Shown one piece after another: positions 9,744-18,264 of a stretch of DNA of 64,000 nt; the first letter of the stretch is position 1; each line of letters opens with the position of its first letter. A program made the position numbers and the translations under genes. The notes under the pieces are model-generated. The model was given only the letters and a program-made list of their open reading frames with translations, was not told the DNA's origin and searched no databases. The DNA is from CAZRKC01 sp964600665 (lineage in GTDB: Bacteria > Bacillota > SLNR01), in assembly GCA_964600665.1 (NCBI GenBank), contig CAZRKC010000010.1:1-64000 (forward strand), in the 5' to 3' direction.

Positions 9744-10286
9744 ATGATTTTTTCCACAGAATATGTTTCACCGTTGGGTTTGATGTTATTGGCAAGTGAT
9801 GGGACCCATTTGGTTGGCGGGTGGTTTGCCGGGCAGAAATATTTCGGGCAATCCCTGGGGACTGATGTAATGGAAAAGGATGAACTTCCTGTTTTTCAAA
9901 TGACAAAAGAATGGCTTAACCAATATTTTAATGACAGGAAACCTGAAATTCATGCGTTACCCCTGGCGCCAAAGGGCACCGGGTTTCAACATTTGGTTTG
10001 GGACGTTTTATGTGCAGTCCCTTATGGAAAGACTATGACTTATAAGGAGATAGCCCAGGTAATAGCCGATCAACTGGGTAAAACACATATGGCCTGTCAA
10101 GCCGTGGGCGGTGCGGTTGGGCATAATCCGATTTCGATTATCATCCCATGTCACCGGGTTGTCGGTGCTGATGGTAGTCTCACAGGCTACGCAGGGGGTA
10201 TCCACAAAAAAGCCGCGTTACTTACCCACGAAAAAACAGATATGTCTCGGTTATACATTCCTTCCAAAGGAACTGCACTGGAATAG
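9744..10286 (+). CDS. ogt: methylated-DNA-[protein]-cysteine S-methyltransferase
   Basis: A 180-residue suicide repair enzyme that takes the methyl group from O6-methylguanine onto Cys136 in the IIPCHRVV motif. The winged-helix segment YKEIAQVIA and the C-terminal GYAGG turn are also present. Start ATG 9744 has AGGAGG at 9731-9736; the frame continues upstream into the 3' end of the Ada/AlkA gene without a ribosome binding site. Location right behind that gene gives direct reversal and base excision under probable common control by the Ada-type sensor. Confidence 0.95.
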   Translation: MIFSTEYVSPLGLMLLASDGTHLVGGWFAGQKYFGQSLGTDVMEKDELPVFQMTKEWLNQYFNDRKPEIHALPLAPKGTGFQHLVWDVLCAVPYGKTMTYKEIAQVIADQLGKTHMACQAVGGAVGHNPISIIIPCHRVVGADGSLTGYAGGIHKKAALLTHEKTDMSRLYIPSKGTALE

Positions 10287-10658
10287 TCAATGCCTTATTT
10301 TTGCTTTTCATTCTGATTAGATAAGATGATCCGGGTAAAAGGAATTTCATGACCCAAGCAGGAAACCGGCACCTAAGAACGGTAATAGTGTCATGTATCG
10401 AAATGAAATGGTGTGTCAGCCATTATTCAAACAAAGCATGAATTCACGCCATAGCTTGATTGTCCAGAGTCCATGTTGCATTCCAGCATGATTCGCTCAG
10501 TTTGTTGGTTTACGTGTGAATAATTCAAGTCATCGGACATGATTGAGAATTGACTGCATTGGTGGATTTTCTGTCAACCAAAATGTGGGCCAAACCCGGA
10601 ATAATCGCCCTGTCGCAGGTGCTCAGACGGCGCAAATAATCAGATCGAGGTGGACTAG
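10287..10658. other. intergenic gap
   Basis: No gene or clear terminator is seen between ogt and the D-aminoacylase-type gene. The next gene has only a GAGGTGGA ribosome binding site. A TTGACT near 10550 has no matching -10 box at normal spacing. Confidence 0.4.
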
Positions 10659-12245
10659 ATGTATGATATGATCATCAAAAATGGCAAGCTTATTGACGGT
10701 ACCGGAAATCCTGGGTTTCATGCGGACTTAGCAATTCAGAATCATCGAATCGCAAAGATACACCGCAGGATCCAGCAGGACGCAAAACAGGTAATTGATG
10801 CAACCGGTTTGATCGTTACCCCCGGATTTATCGATTCTCATAGTCATGGGGATCTCGTTTTGGAGAGTATGCCAGAGTCGCAACACAAGTTGGAACAAGG
10901 GGTAACAACTGAAATTGCCGGTATGTGCGGGTTTTCCCCAGCACCCTTAAGCATTCAGCATTATGAAGCAGGCATGAGGGCAATGACAAATCTGATGCCA
11001 CAGGGCGTCTCTGGTGACATGCAGTATCTGCAAACATTTGGTCAGTATATGGATCACATCACACGTCTGTCCCTGGGAACCAGTATGGCTTGTTTTGTGG
11101 GACACAATACGATTCGCATCGCGGTGATGGGGTACGATGACCGCACACCGGATGCCTTGGAATTGGAGCAAATGAAAGCGTATGTTGAAGACGCCATGAA
11201 AGCAGGGGCATTAGGGTTGTCCATGGGACTGTTCTATGCTCCCGGTGTGTATACCCAACTCAATGAGCTGATTGAACTGTGTCGTGTAGCAGCCCGTTAT
11301 GGGGGGTTGTTCTCATTACATATGCGAGATGAAGGGGAGAAACTGATCCAGTCTGTGGAAGAGGTTTTAACCATCGTTAGAGCGACAGGAATCAAAACAG
11401 TCATATCTCATCACAAAGCAGCGGGAAGACCCGAGAAGTGTTGGGGATTACCCAAATTAAGCCTGGAAATGATCGATCAGGTCAATGCAGAAGGATACGA
11501 TGTTTTTATTGATCAATATCCATATATTGCAAGTGCGACGGTGATGAATATCTATTTGCCGAAAGAAATTCATGCGGCTGGTTTTAAAGAGATTCTCAGA
11601 CGTTTGGCAGACCAGAAAGAGCGGCGTGTGATACGTGAAACCATGCTGGGAGATGAATCTCCCGACCGCTTCTTTGCAGGGGTGATGATTTCCACCTCTG
11701 TTAGTCATCCGGAATTAAACGGAATGATGCTGATTGATGCGGCCAAGAAGATGCAGATGGATACATGTGAGCTTTATATGGATCTTCTATTGCATGATGA
11801 GCTCACAACCGGTAATATCAGCTGGCGGATCAGTGAAGAAGATGTCAAACGGATCATGCAACACCCTCGAACAATGATCGGCAGTGATGGACTCATGTAC
11901 CCAGGTTGCACCAACTGTCATCCGCGGGCTTTTGGGTCCTTCCCACGGGTTTTGGGCTATTATGTGCGCGAGCTGGGAGTCTTGACTTTGGAGGATGCGG
12001 TACGGAAAATGACCAGTTTGCCGGCTATGGTCTATCAATTAGATCAGAAGGGACTCTTGCGCGTCGGTATGGATGCAGATATTACCATATTTGATGCGGA
12101 GCAAATCATCGATCAAGCAGATTTTAAAAATTGTTTTACCCGGTGTGATGGACTCCATTATGTGATCGTGGATGGGGAGGTCGTGGTCAAGAATGCGATT
12201 TATCAGGGCGGGTTGTATGGCAAGATGATGCGATTCGGTCAATAG
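10659..12245 (+). CDS. N-acyl-D-amino-acid deacylase family amidohydrolase
   Basis: A 528-residue amidohydrolase. The N-terminal small barrel MIIKNGKLIDGTG leads into VTPGFIDSHSHGD, whose His61 and His63 are first-shell metal ligands. Further metal-site elements are VISHHK near residue 250 and the Asp in MIGSDG, and a C-terminal strand returns to the small barrel. The layout and length match D-aminoacylase / N-acyl-D-glutamate deacylase types, which hydrolyse N-acyl-D-amino acids; dihydroorotase-like relatives cannot be excluded. Start ATG 10659 has GAGGTGGA just upstream. It appears to be its own unit, with the long hairpin at 12309 following. Confidence 0.8.
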   Translation: MYDMIIKNGKLIDGTGNPGFHADLAIQNHRIAKIHRRIQQDAKQVIDATGLIVTPGFIDSHSHGDLVLESMPESQHKLEQGVTTEIAGMCGFSPAPLSIQHYEAGMRAMTNLMPQGVSGDMQYLQTFGQYMDHITRLSLGTSMACFVGHNTIRIAVMGYDDRTPDALELEQMKAYVEDAMKAGALGLSMGLFYAPGVYTQLNELIELCRVAARYGGLFSLHMRDEGEKLIQSVEEVLTIVRATGIKTVISHHKAAGRPEKCWGLPKLSLEMIDQVNAEGYDVFIDQYPYIASATVMNIYLPKEIHAAGFKEILRRLADQKERRVIRETMLGDESPDRFFAGVMISTSVSHPELNGMMLIDAAKKMQMDTCELYMDLLLHDELTTGNISWRISEEDVKRIMQHPRTMIGSDGLMYPGCTNCHPRAFGSFPRVLGYYVRELGVLTLEDAVRKMTSLPAMVYQLDQKGLLRVGMDADITIFDAEQIIDQADFKNCFTRCDGLHYVIVDGEVVVKNAIYQGGLYGKMMRFGQ

Positions 12246-12308
12246 CGGTCCTGCAAACGGGGGATCGTCTTGATCATCTGTGTAGCCACCGGTCAATATG
12301 CAAAGAAG

Positions 12309-12361
12309 CGACCCCTTTTATGTTAGACGGTTTGCAAAAAACTGTTTCATGAAGGGGGTCG
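12309..12361. repeat. 53-nt composite hairpin
   Basis: CGACCCCTTTTATG (12309-12322) pairs with CATGAAGGGGGTCG (12348-12361), 14 bp with two G-U wobbles as RNA. A second helix inside it, ACGGTTT (12327-12333) with AAACTGT (12339-12345), has a five-base loop. About 21 bp form in total with a small internal loop. There is no U-tract, so it is not a classical terminator. It lies between the deacylase and K+ channel genes. Confidence 0.6.
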
Positions 12362-12447
12362 TTGTATCGTGTGAAAGTAAGAAGGAAAAACCTCTTCCTC
12401 CATGAATATCAACTACATACACATGCAAAGGGGAAAGCGGTGATAGC

Positions 12448-13284
12448 GTGGATGATCATCAGGGAAATGAGAACAGCCTGGGTATCCGGTATGAATTGAT
12501 CATGATCATGTTAGCACTGATCGTGATGGTCATCTTGCTGATTGAGTATGCCTATCCGCTTGCGCCACAAACCGAATTGCTCTTCATGCGGATCGATCTT
12601 GCCATTTTGCTGATCTTTACAGCAGACTATGGATATCGCCTTTGGCATGCAAAGCAGAAACTCCGGTTTGTGAGAAACAATCTTTTTGATTTGCTTGCCA
12701 TCATTCCATTTGATAAGGCCTTCCGCTTAGCGAGACTTGCCCGTATTGGGAGGATTGCCCGGTTAGCGCGCCTGTCACGGACTTCAAAGCTTGCCAGAGT
12801 CATGAATTTAATGGGGAAAATTACTGGTGATTTTCAGGCGATTATGAAGACAAACGGCCTTCAGTATGTGATTCTTTTTGCCGGTTTTTCAGTATTAATC
12901 GGGGCCGTGGCCATCATGGCCCTTGAACCCCGTATCAGCCGGATGGGCGATGCGATTTGGTGGGCACTGGTTACAACAACGACAGTGGGGTACGGGGACT
13001 TGTCACCGGAGACTGCAGGTGGGCGAATCGTGGCCGGCATCTTAATGATCGTCGGAATTGGGTTGATCGGCATGGTCACCGGTAGTGTTGCGACATTTTT
13101 TGTCAGTCGTCTTTCCAAAACCCCGGACCGAAAATCGGTTGATGTAGAACAAATCGAGTACTTCAAATCTAATCTGGATATTCTGGATCAGTTGAGCCAG
13201 GACGATCTTGAGTCAACGCTGACGGGGATTCGTCATATTTGGAAACAAAAAATGCAAAAGAGAAAGGCCGGTCTTGATGAATGA
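12448..13284 (+). CDS. voltage-gated-type potassium channel
   Basis: A 278-residue six-helix channel subunit. The selectivity filter TVGYGD is at residues 179-184 between the last two membrane helices. The fourth segment (about 90-118) is rich in evenly spaced Arg/Lys (RLARLARIGRIARLARLS), as in S4 voltage sensors. A short cytoplasmic C-terminus is charged and probably coiled. It should form a tetrameric K+ channel. Start is GTG 12448, with GGGGAAAG about 10 bases upstream. Further potassium genes in the window (47.9-51.8 kb) are not linked to it. Confidence 0.88.
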   Translation: MDDHQGNENSLGIRYELIMIMLALIVMVILLIEYAYPLAPQTELLFMRIDLAILLIFTADYGYRLWHAKQKLRFVRNNLFDLLAIIPFDKAFRLARLARIGRIARLARLSRTSKLARVMNLMGKITGDFQAIMKTNGLQYVILFAGFSVLIGAVAIMALEPRISRMGDAIWWALVTTTTVGYGDLSPETAGGRIVAGILMIVGIGLIGMVTGSVATFFVSRLSKTPDRKSVDVEQIEYFKSNLDILDQLSQDDLESTLTGIRHIWKQKMQKRKAGLDE

Positions 13285-13363
13285 TGCATGCACCACTTGT
13301 CGCTTGCTAAGACATTGTCTCAGTCGGATCGTTCTTCGGTTGAATGCTTGAGGAGGTGATAGC

Positions 13364-14122
13364 ATGGAAGAAGATCAGTATGTTGAATTTGCTGCACGAT
13401 ACGATGCATTCTGGGGAACATACAACCAACACAGCCCTGGTACCTACAATTTTTTCCGCCAGTTATTCAATCAACATGAAATCCACACTGTTCATGATTG
13501 TGCCTGCGGCACAGGGCGTCACTTATATCTGTTCCACCGGATCGGCATGAAAGTATCCGGGTCTGATCTGTCCATGTCCATGCTGGCCCAAGCCAGGAGA
13601 AATCTGGCTGGCGATGGTTTGGATGAGATCCCATTACACCAGGTAGATTATCGGGACCTTGCAAGCCACTATTCGGAACCTTTCGATGCAGTCGTATGCT
13701 TGTCAAGCTCCATCGACCATATGCCCAATGATACGGAAGCATTGCGGGCTTTAACCAGCATGCGACAGGTTTTGCGTAAAGGGGGTATTCTGGTATTAAC
13801 TCAGGGAACGACGGATAAACAATGGATGATGAAACCACGCTTCATTTTGGCAGTGGATCGCCCTGAGATCAGCCGCCTGTTTGTCATCGATTATTTGCCT
13901 CAGGATGGCGCACGATATAATATCGTGGATATCATCCGGAAACCGGGAGAGACAAAAACTGAAGTGTGGAGCATTGAGTATGCAAAGATATTCTTGCAAG
14001 GGGACCAAATGCGATTGCTTCGGGAAGCCGGGTTTCAAGAAATCCATTTTTGGGGTGGATATGATTTCTCACCGTACGATCAAACGGGCAGTGATCTTTT
14101 AATTGCGGTGGCGGTCAAGTGA
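13364..14122 (+). CDS. class I SAM-dependent methyltransferase
   Basis: A 252-residue Rossmann-fold methyltransferase. SAM-binding motif I reads DCACGTGRH (about residues 46-54), the acidic end of strand 2 is SGSDLS, and VVCLSSSIDHM corresponds to motif IV. The C-terminal half is an antiparallel extension typical of small-molecule methyltransferases. The substrate is unknown. Start ATG 13364 has AGGAGGTGAT. It lies 79 bp after the K+ channel gene and may be co-transcribed. Confidence 0.87.
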   Translation: MEEDQYVEFAARYDAFWGTYNQHSPGTYNFFRQLFNQHEIHTVHDCACGTGRHLYLFHRIGMKVSGSDLSMSMLAQARRNLAGDGLDEIPLHQVDYRDLASHYSEPFDAVVCLSSSIDHMPNDTEALRALTSMRQVLRKGGILVLTQGTTDKQWMMKPRFILAVDRPEISRLFVIDYLPQDGARYNIVDIIRKPGETKTEVWSIEYAKIFLQGDQMRLLREAGFQEIHFWGGYDFSPYDQTGSDLLIAVAVK

Positions 14123-14189
14123 TATCATATCAACAATGGAGAATAAACCGCATGCCATATGAGCGCACACGACAGTTTCCGAACAATCG

Positions 14190-14216
14190 CGAAAAAAGAA
14201 ACACCCAAAGGGTGTT
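14190..14216 (-). terminator. intrinsic terminator for TPR gene
   Basis: Read on the minus strand: AACACCC-TTT-GGGTGTT followed by TCTTTTTTC. It sits about 45 bp after the stop codon of the minus-strand TPR gene. Confidence 0.8.
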
Positions 14217-14261
14217 CTGCAAACAAGGGTATTGAAAAGGATCAAGTGTTTTTATTTGTAT

Positions 14262-15068
14262 CTACAGGAGCTTTTCCAACCTTGCTTTTTCAACTTCTGC
14301 AGCGATGAAACCAAAAGCTGGCCAGTATTTACCAGTCAAGACGGTGTCAAACATCCGCATGGCTTCGCTAGGACGTTGATGAAATAGATGCCAAAGCCCG
14401 ATCCCATAACCGATAGTGCCGGCGGCAAGGTCATTTTCCGTCATCAATTGAATCGCTTCTGCTTCTTCGATAACGCCCATGAAAAGCCGCAGGACGTTGA
14501 AGTAGTAAACACTGTCGTCTTTGATCGTGGGCGTACCGGAAGTCTCCAAAAGCAACTCTGCCGCTTGATCCAGGTCTAACCGGCGCAATGTCATATAAAG
14601 CCAATAGGTCAAAGGAATGCGTTGATCGTCATCAGTACACATGGGCAGATAGGACTCATAGGCGATGCGGGCACCTTCATAGTCCCCCTGAAGCCATCGA
14701 GACAGTCCAAGATGATACAAGATATCGAAATCATTTGGCTGGAGATCATTAGCAATCGTCAAATCCTTGGCAGCGGGTCCGAATCGTCGAATTGAGATAT
14801 ACCGGTGTCCCCGATGACGATACAGCGGGGCAAAGGAAGGAAAGTGACTGATGGCTTGGGTGTAAGCTGCAATTGACTCATGATAGCGCCAAAGATACGC
14901 TAGGCGGCGTCCAACCATAACATGCATATTCGGATCATTTGGGTGATCAGTTAATCCGTTTTCAGCTTCTTCCAGTTCCACCATCAATTTTGCTAACGCA
15001 TCCCCTTCCGCGGGTGCTGCATAGTGGGGGGTCCCAAGGAGTGAGATAATTTCGGGTTTCAACAACAC
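14262..15068 (-). CDS. tetratricopeptide repeat protein
   Basis: A 268-residue cytoplasmic protein made of helix-turn-helix repeats with TPR-like positions (for example AYTQAISHFPSFAPLYRHRG and DFDILYHLGLSRWLQG). These are protein-protein interaction scaffolds; the partner is unknown. GTG 15068 is chosen as the start because GGAGG lies at 15075-15079; an upstream in-frame ATG at 15122 has no such site. A dedicated terminator follows at 14190-14216. Confidence 0.75.
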   Translation of the reverse strand: MLLKPEIISLLGTPHYAAPAEGDALAKLMVELEEAENGLTDHPNDPNMHVMVGRRLAYLWRYHESIAAYTQAISHFPSFAPLYRHRGHRYISIRRFGPAAKDLTIANDLQPNDFDILYHLGLSRWLQGDYEGARIAYESYLPMCTDDDQRIPLTYWLYMTLRRLDLDQAAELLLETSGTPTIKDDSVYYFNVLRLFMGVIEEAEAIQLMTENDLAAGTIGYGIGLWHLFHQRPSEAMRMFDTVLTGKYWPAFGFIAAEVEKARLEKLL

Positions 15069-15188
15069 TTGACACCTCCAAATATGAATCATCGTTGGGC
15101 TTACGCTGCTTACCGACATCATTGCTAGGCGTAATCATTGGCTCTGCATACTCTGTCCGTGGATATTTGTTCGTCTCCTTTGTGCCAG

Positions 15189-15467
15189 TTAGTCGGATAG
15201 GGATGCTTGCAGATCTGCTACAGACAAGTCTTGAAAGAAAATGGCCTCCCCGTCATTAATGACAATACATGGTACACCAATGGCGTGTTGTGCTTTGATG
15301 CGATCAAATTCAGGCCGACGATCGCGGTATTGCAAGAATTCCCATAATTGCCGCATCCCGTCAGATACATCTTCGTAAGTATATTCCAGACCTAGCGATC
15401 CTAATAATGTTTGAATGGGAGGGCAGTCTGGGCAATATTTGCTGCCAAATACAACAATTTTTTTCAT
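15189..15467 (-). CDS. glutaredoxin-related thioredoxin-fold protein
   Basis: A 92-residue protein with a redox-type CPDC motif (Cys12, Cys15) after the first beta strand, a cis-Pro region GVPCIV, and glutaredoxin length. It resembles the small glutaredoxin-related proteins of Firmicutes; whether it reduces disulfides or binds metal is unknown. Start ATG 15467 follows AGGGGGAAT. It lies 120 bp upstream of the TPR gene on the same strand. A third Cys sits in the GVPC turn. Confidence 0.75.
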   Translation of the reverse strand: MKKIVVFGSKYCPDCPPIQTLLGSLGLEYTYEDVSDGMRQLWEFLQYRDRRPEFDRIKAQHAIGVPCIVINDGEAIFFQDLSVADLQASLSD

Positions 15468-15571
15468 GGTTATTCCCCCTTTGTTTGTGGTTGATATTGA
15501 ACTTAAGTCAATGATAATCGAACAAGTTGGTGCCGTCAAGCCAGATCTCAAGTCTTTTGGGGATAGATCAT

Positions 15572-15600
15572 TTGCTCGTATTCCGATTTCAGGATATAAT
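15572..15600 (+). promoter_or_regulatory. sigma-A type promoter of MBL hydrolase gene
   Basis: TTGCTC (15572-15577) and TATAAT (15595-15600) are separated by exactly 17 bp, about 57 bp before the start codon at 15657. Confidence 0.7.
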
Positions 15601-15656
15601 TAAAACTATCGTTATAGAACATAACTGATCAGGACTGAATCAGGAAGGGTGAAATC

Positions 15657-16655
15657 ATGATTGAAGAGGTGTATGCAAATATTTATCGCAGTGAGATTCC
15701 GTTGCCCCGGAACCCTTTGAAATCTTTAAATAGCTATGTGATTAAAGGGGACGATCGGAATCTGATTATCGATACGGGATTCAATGTAACGGAAGCCCGG
15801 GAGGCATTTTTTTCGAATCTTGAAGCATTGGAAGTCGACCCCGGAAAAGCCGATGTGATCGTGACTCATTTGCATAGTGACCATTCTGGGTTGGCGTATG
15901 ATCTATCCCTGATGGGTGCAAAACTCTTTATGAGTCAGGGTGATGGATCAGCTGTGAACCGGATTCATCAGCATCGGGCATGGAGGTCGACCACGGATCG
16001 CATGCGGATGTACGGGTTGGTCCTCAATGATGAGCACATGAACAGCCATCCTGGGAAAGCCTATGCACCGGGTGGAACTTTTGATTTCACAGTCCTTGCT
16101 GAAGATGATGTGATTACCATCGGCAACTATCAATTGACAGTCGTATCTGTGCCCGGCCATACTCCAGACATGATCAATTTATATGAGCGAAATCATCAGA
16201 TATATTTTTCAGGTGATCATGTATTAGATCCCATCACACCCAATATCACCTACTGGGGTGAAGAATATCCGGTCATCTTGCAACAATATCTGGACAGCCT
16301 GAAAAAAATCTATGCATATCCCATTAAATTGATGCTGCCGGCTCACCGGGCATTGATCCATGATCATCCCCGTCGCATCGATGAACTTCTGGAGCATCAT
16401 GCCCTCCGAATGGACGAAATTCTCGGGATATTGAGTCATTCGGAACAACCCATGACCGTCGCAGAAATTGCCAGCCGGATGACCTGGAAAATTCGCGCGG
16501 ATAATTGGGATGCGTTTCCGGTTGCACAGAAGATATTTGCCGTGGGGGAGGCTATGAGTCATTTGGATTTGATTGTCCACAAACAATGGGCTGTGATGAA
16601 TGATGTAAACGGTGTTCTACATTTTGCCAGTCAGGTCAATGAACTCCTGGATTAA
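15657..16655 (+). CDS. MBL-fold metallo-hydrolase
   Basis: A 332-residue metallo-beta-lactamase-fold enzyme. The zinc motif HLHSDHSG gives His71, His73, Asp75 and His76; VPGHTPD gives the next His, FSGDHVLD the bridging Asp, and LPAHR a C-terminal His. The C-terminal 80 residues look like a winged-helix tail, as in glyoxalase-II-like and LACTB2-like proteins. The substrate is unknown. Start ATG 15657 has GGAAGGGTG, and a good promoter lies at 15572. The stop codon lies inside its own terminator hairpin. Confidence 0.87.
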   Translation: MIEEVYANIYRSEIPLPRNPLKSLNSYVIKGDDRNLIIDTGFNVTEAREAFFSNLEALEVDPGKADVIVTHLHSDHSGLAYDLSLMGAKLFMSQGDGSAVNRIHQHRAWRSTTDRMRMYGLVLNDEHMNSHPGKAYAPGGTFDFTVLAEDDVITIGNYQLTVVSVPGHTPDMINLYERNHQIYFSGDHVLDPITPNITYWGEEYPVILQQYLDSLKKIYAYPIKLMLPAHRALIHDHPRRIDELLEHHALRMDEILGILSHSEQPMTVAEIASRMTWKIRADNWDAFPVAQKIFAVGEAMSHLDLIVHKQWAVMNDVNGVLHFASQVNELLD

Positions 16656-16669
16656 TCCAGGAGTTTTTG
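16642..16669 (+). terminator. terminator overlapping the MBL stop codon
   Basis: AACTCCTGGATT (16642-16653) pairs perfectly with AATCCAGGAGTT (16654-16665), followed by TTTG. The TAA stop codon (16653-16655) is at the tip, so the left arm is coding sequence. Confidence 0.85.
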
Positions 16670-16681
16670 TTCTCGAAAAGA

Positions 16682-17524
16682 TTACCATTCATGTTTGAAG
16701 AAATTTGCATCGTAGGCATACGGGGCTGTAAGGGATTCCAATTGTCGCATTTCCAGTTCGGTGAAGGGTTTGAAATCAGTTGCGATGGCAACATTTTCTT
16801 CTACTTGTTGCACATTGGATACACCGACGATCGCCGTACTGATGGGGTATGAGCAGGTATATCCCAAAGCTTGCTGCATCGAAGTGAGTCCACCTTCTTT
16901 GAAAATCCGCCCCACAGCCGTCACCTTCATTGCAATGATCCCCATGTCGCGTTTGGAGGCTTCCCAAATCAATTCTTTCGTGAATGGAGCATGGTGGATA
17001 TCACCTGCATTGAGAGCGCAAAGAATACAGTCAAAGGGATACCGTCGAATACCTTCAAGCAGGACATCCGGTACTTTGTGGCTGGTGATTCCCAGGAAAC
17101 GAATGACACCTTGATCCTTTAATTCGATTACAGCTCTGAGTGCGCCATCATGATCAAATATGGTTTCCAGGTCTTCGGGCTGGCGAATATCATGAATCTG
17201 ATACATATCCAGGTGATCCGTTTGCAGACGGGTCAGACTAGACTCCAGAAGTCGCATGGTTCCGTCATATGTGCGGTCATGGGTCTTGGTGGAGAGAAAC
17301 ACATCCTGACGCCGATAGGCCATGACCCGGCCAATGTTTTCCTCGCTACCACCATCACCGTATGTGGGGGAAGTATCCATGTAGTTGACTCCCAGATCGA
17401 GGGCATGATTGATGATTGTTTCTGCTGCGTGCGCTTGATCCCGCTTTTCAATGGCGGCTTCGCCTCCAAGACTGAATAGTGAAACCATCACACCGGTTTT
17501 GCCAAGTTGACGTTTGCTGATCAT
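16682..17524 (-). CDS. aldo/keto reductase
   Basis: A 280-residue (alpha/beta)8-barrel NADP(H)-dependent oxidoreductase. The catalytic tetrad is visible: Asp50 (NYMDTS), Tyr55 (SPTYGDGG), Lys80 (LSTK) and His111 (YQIHD). The C-terminal segment AIVGVSNVQQVEEN is the nucleotide-binding loop. The substrate is unknown. Start ATG 17524 has AAGGAGG six bases upstream. It is a single gene, converging on the MBL gene. Confidence 0.92.
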   Translation of the reverse strand: MISKRQLGKTGVMVSLFSLGGEAAIEKRDQAHAAETIINHALDLGVNYMDTSPTYGDGGSEENIGRVMAYRRQDVFLSTKTHDRTYDGTMRLLESSLTRLQTDHLDMYQIHDIRQPEDLETIFDHDGALRAVIELKDQGVIRFLGITSHKVPDVLLEGIRRYPFDCILCALNAGDIHHAPFTKELIWEASKRDMGIIAMKVTAVGRIFKEGGLTSMQQALGYTCSYPISTAIVGVSNVQQVEENVAIATDFKPFTELEMRQLESLTAPYAYDANFFKHEW

Positions 17525-17652
17525 CCTGTAACCTCCTTCATGTTGATTTTGAGATATGGTTCTGCATTTACAGGGGGATTCCTTTATATATCATGGCACC
17601 AGCAGGATTCTAGCTCACGGTGCAAAATACTCGCAATAAAGGGGTGATAGCA

Positions 17653-17943
17653 ATGGAAAGGCTCACCTATTTGCATAACGATACACATCAATACGTTGTT
17701 GACCCAACATATATTGAGTTGACACCGTATGGGTACGCAGGTATTGCAACCCACCGCCTAGGGTGTTTTGAAGACATTCTGGAGGGCTTAATTAACCGGC
17801 AAATTCAAATCACGGCAGAGCTGGCATCGTTACGGGATGCAAATCGTACGAAAACAGTCCGGTTTCGGCAGCTCTTGACAGAAAAATTGGCCAACGGGCA
17901 GGTGATCAGCCTATTTAAGCTTAGTGATGACAGGATTATGTAG
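17653..17943 (+). CDS. small conserved-looking hypothetical protein
   Basis: A 96-residue soluble protein. Visible pattern: an aromatic N-terminus, then ELTPYGYAGIA, an RLGCFEDILEGL helix and a charged C-terminal half with KTVRFRQLL. I believe similar small Firmicutes proteins exist, but I know no function. Start ATG 17653 has GGGGTGATAG upstream; a GTG at 17620 lacks such a site. It stands between the aldo/keto reductase gene and a 320-bp gap. Confidence 0.6.
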   Translation: MERLTYLHNDTHQYVVDPTYIELTPYGYAGIATHRLGCFEDILEGLINRQIQITAELASLRDANRTKTVRFRQLLTEKLANGQVISLFKLSDDRIM

Positions 17944-18264
17944 ATGGGTTTTCATACACGGAACTGATCTGCTTGCATAAATTTATTTCCATCCACAAGG
18001 AATCTGCGTATGAATGGATAATATTACCTGTAGGTCATATGCCTGAAAAGGCAGCGGGATCATTAAAAAATCACCGATGCAAGATTATGACGTATCACTC
18101 CAGGTGACCCAAGGATCGATGTATTTGTGAAATTGGAATCATTTGTGCAACCCGTGGCACATGTCATGTAAGCATACCTGATCGACGGATTACATCTCAT
18201 AATGGTTTGTGGCAATGTATTAAAGAGCTAATGTGCGGTGATTATGACAATTGGAGGGATATTC
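17944..18264. other. intergenic gap before amidohydrolase
   Basis: No gene is seen. A small hairpin TGCCT-GAAA-AGGCA (18040-18053) with a GNRA-type loop is present but has no U-tract. No promoter with both boxes stands out. Confidence 0.4.
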
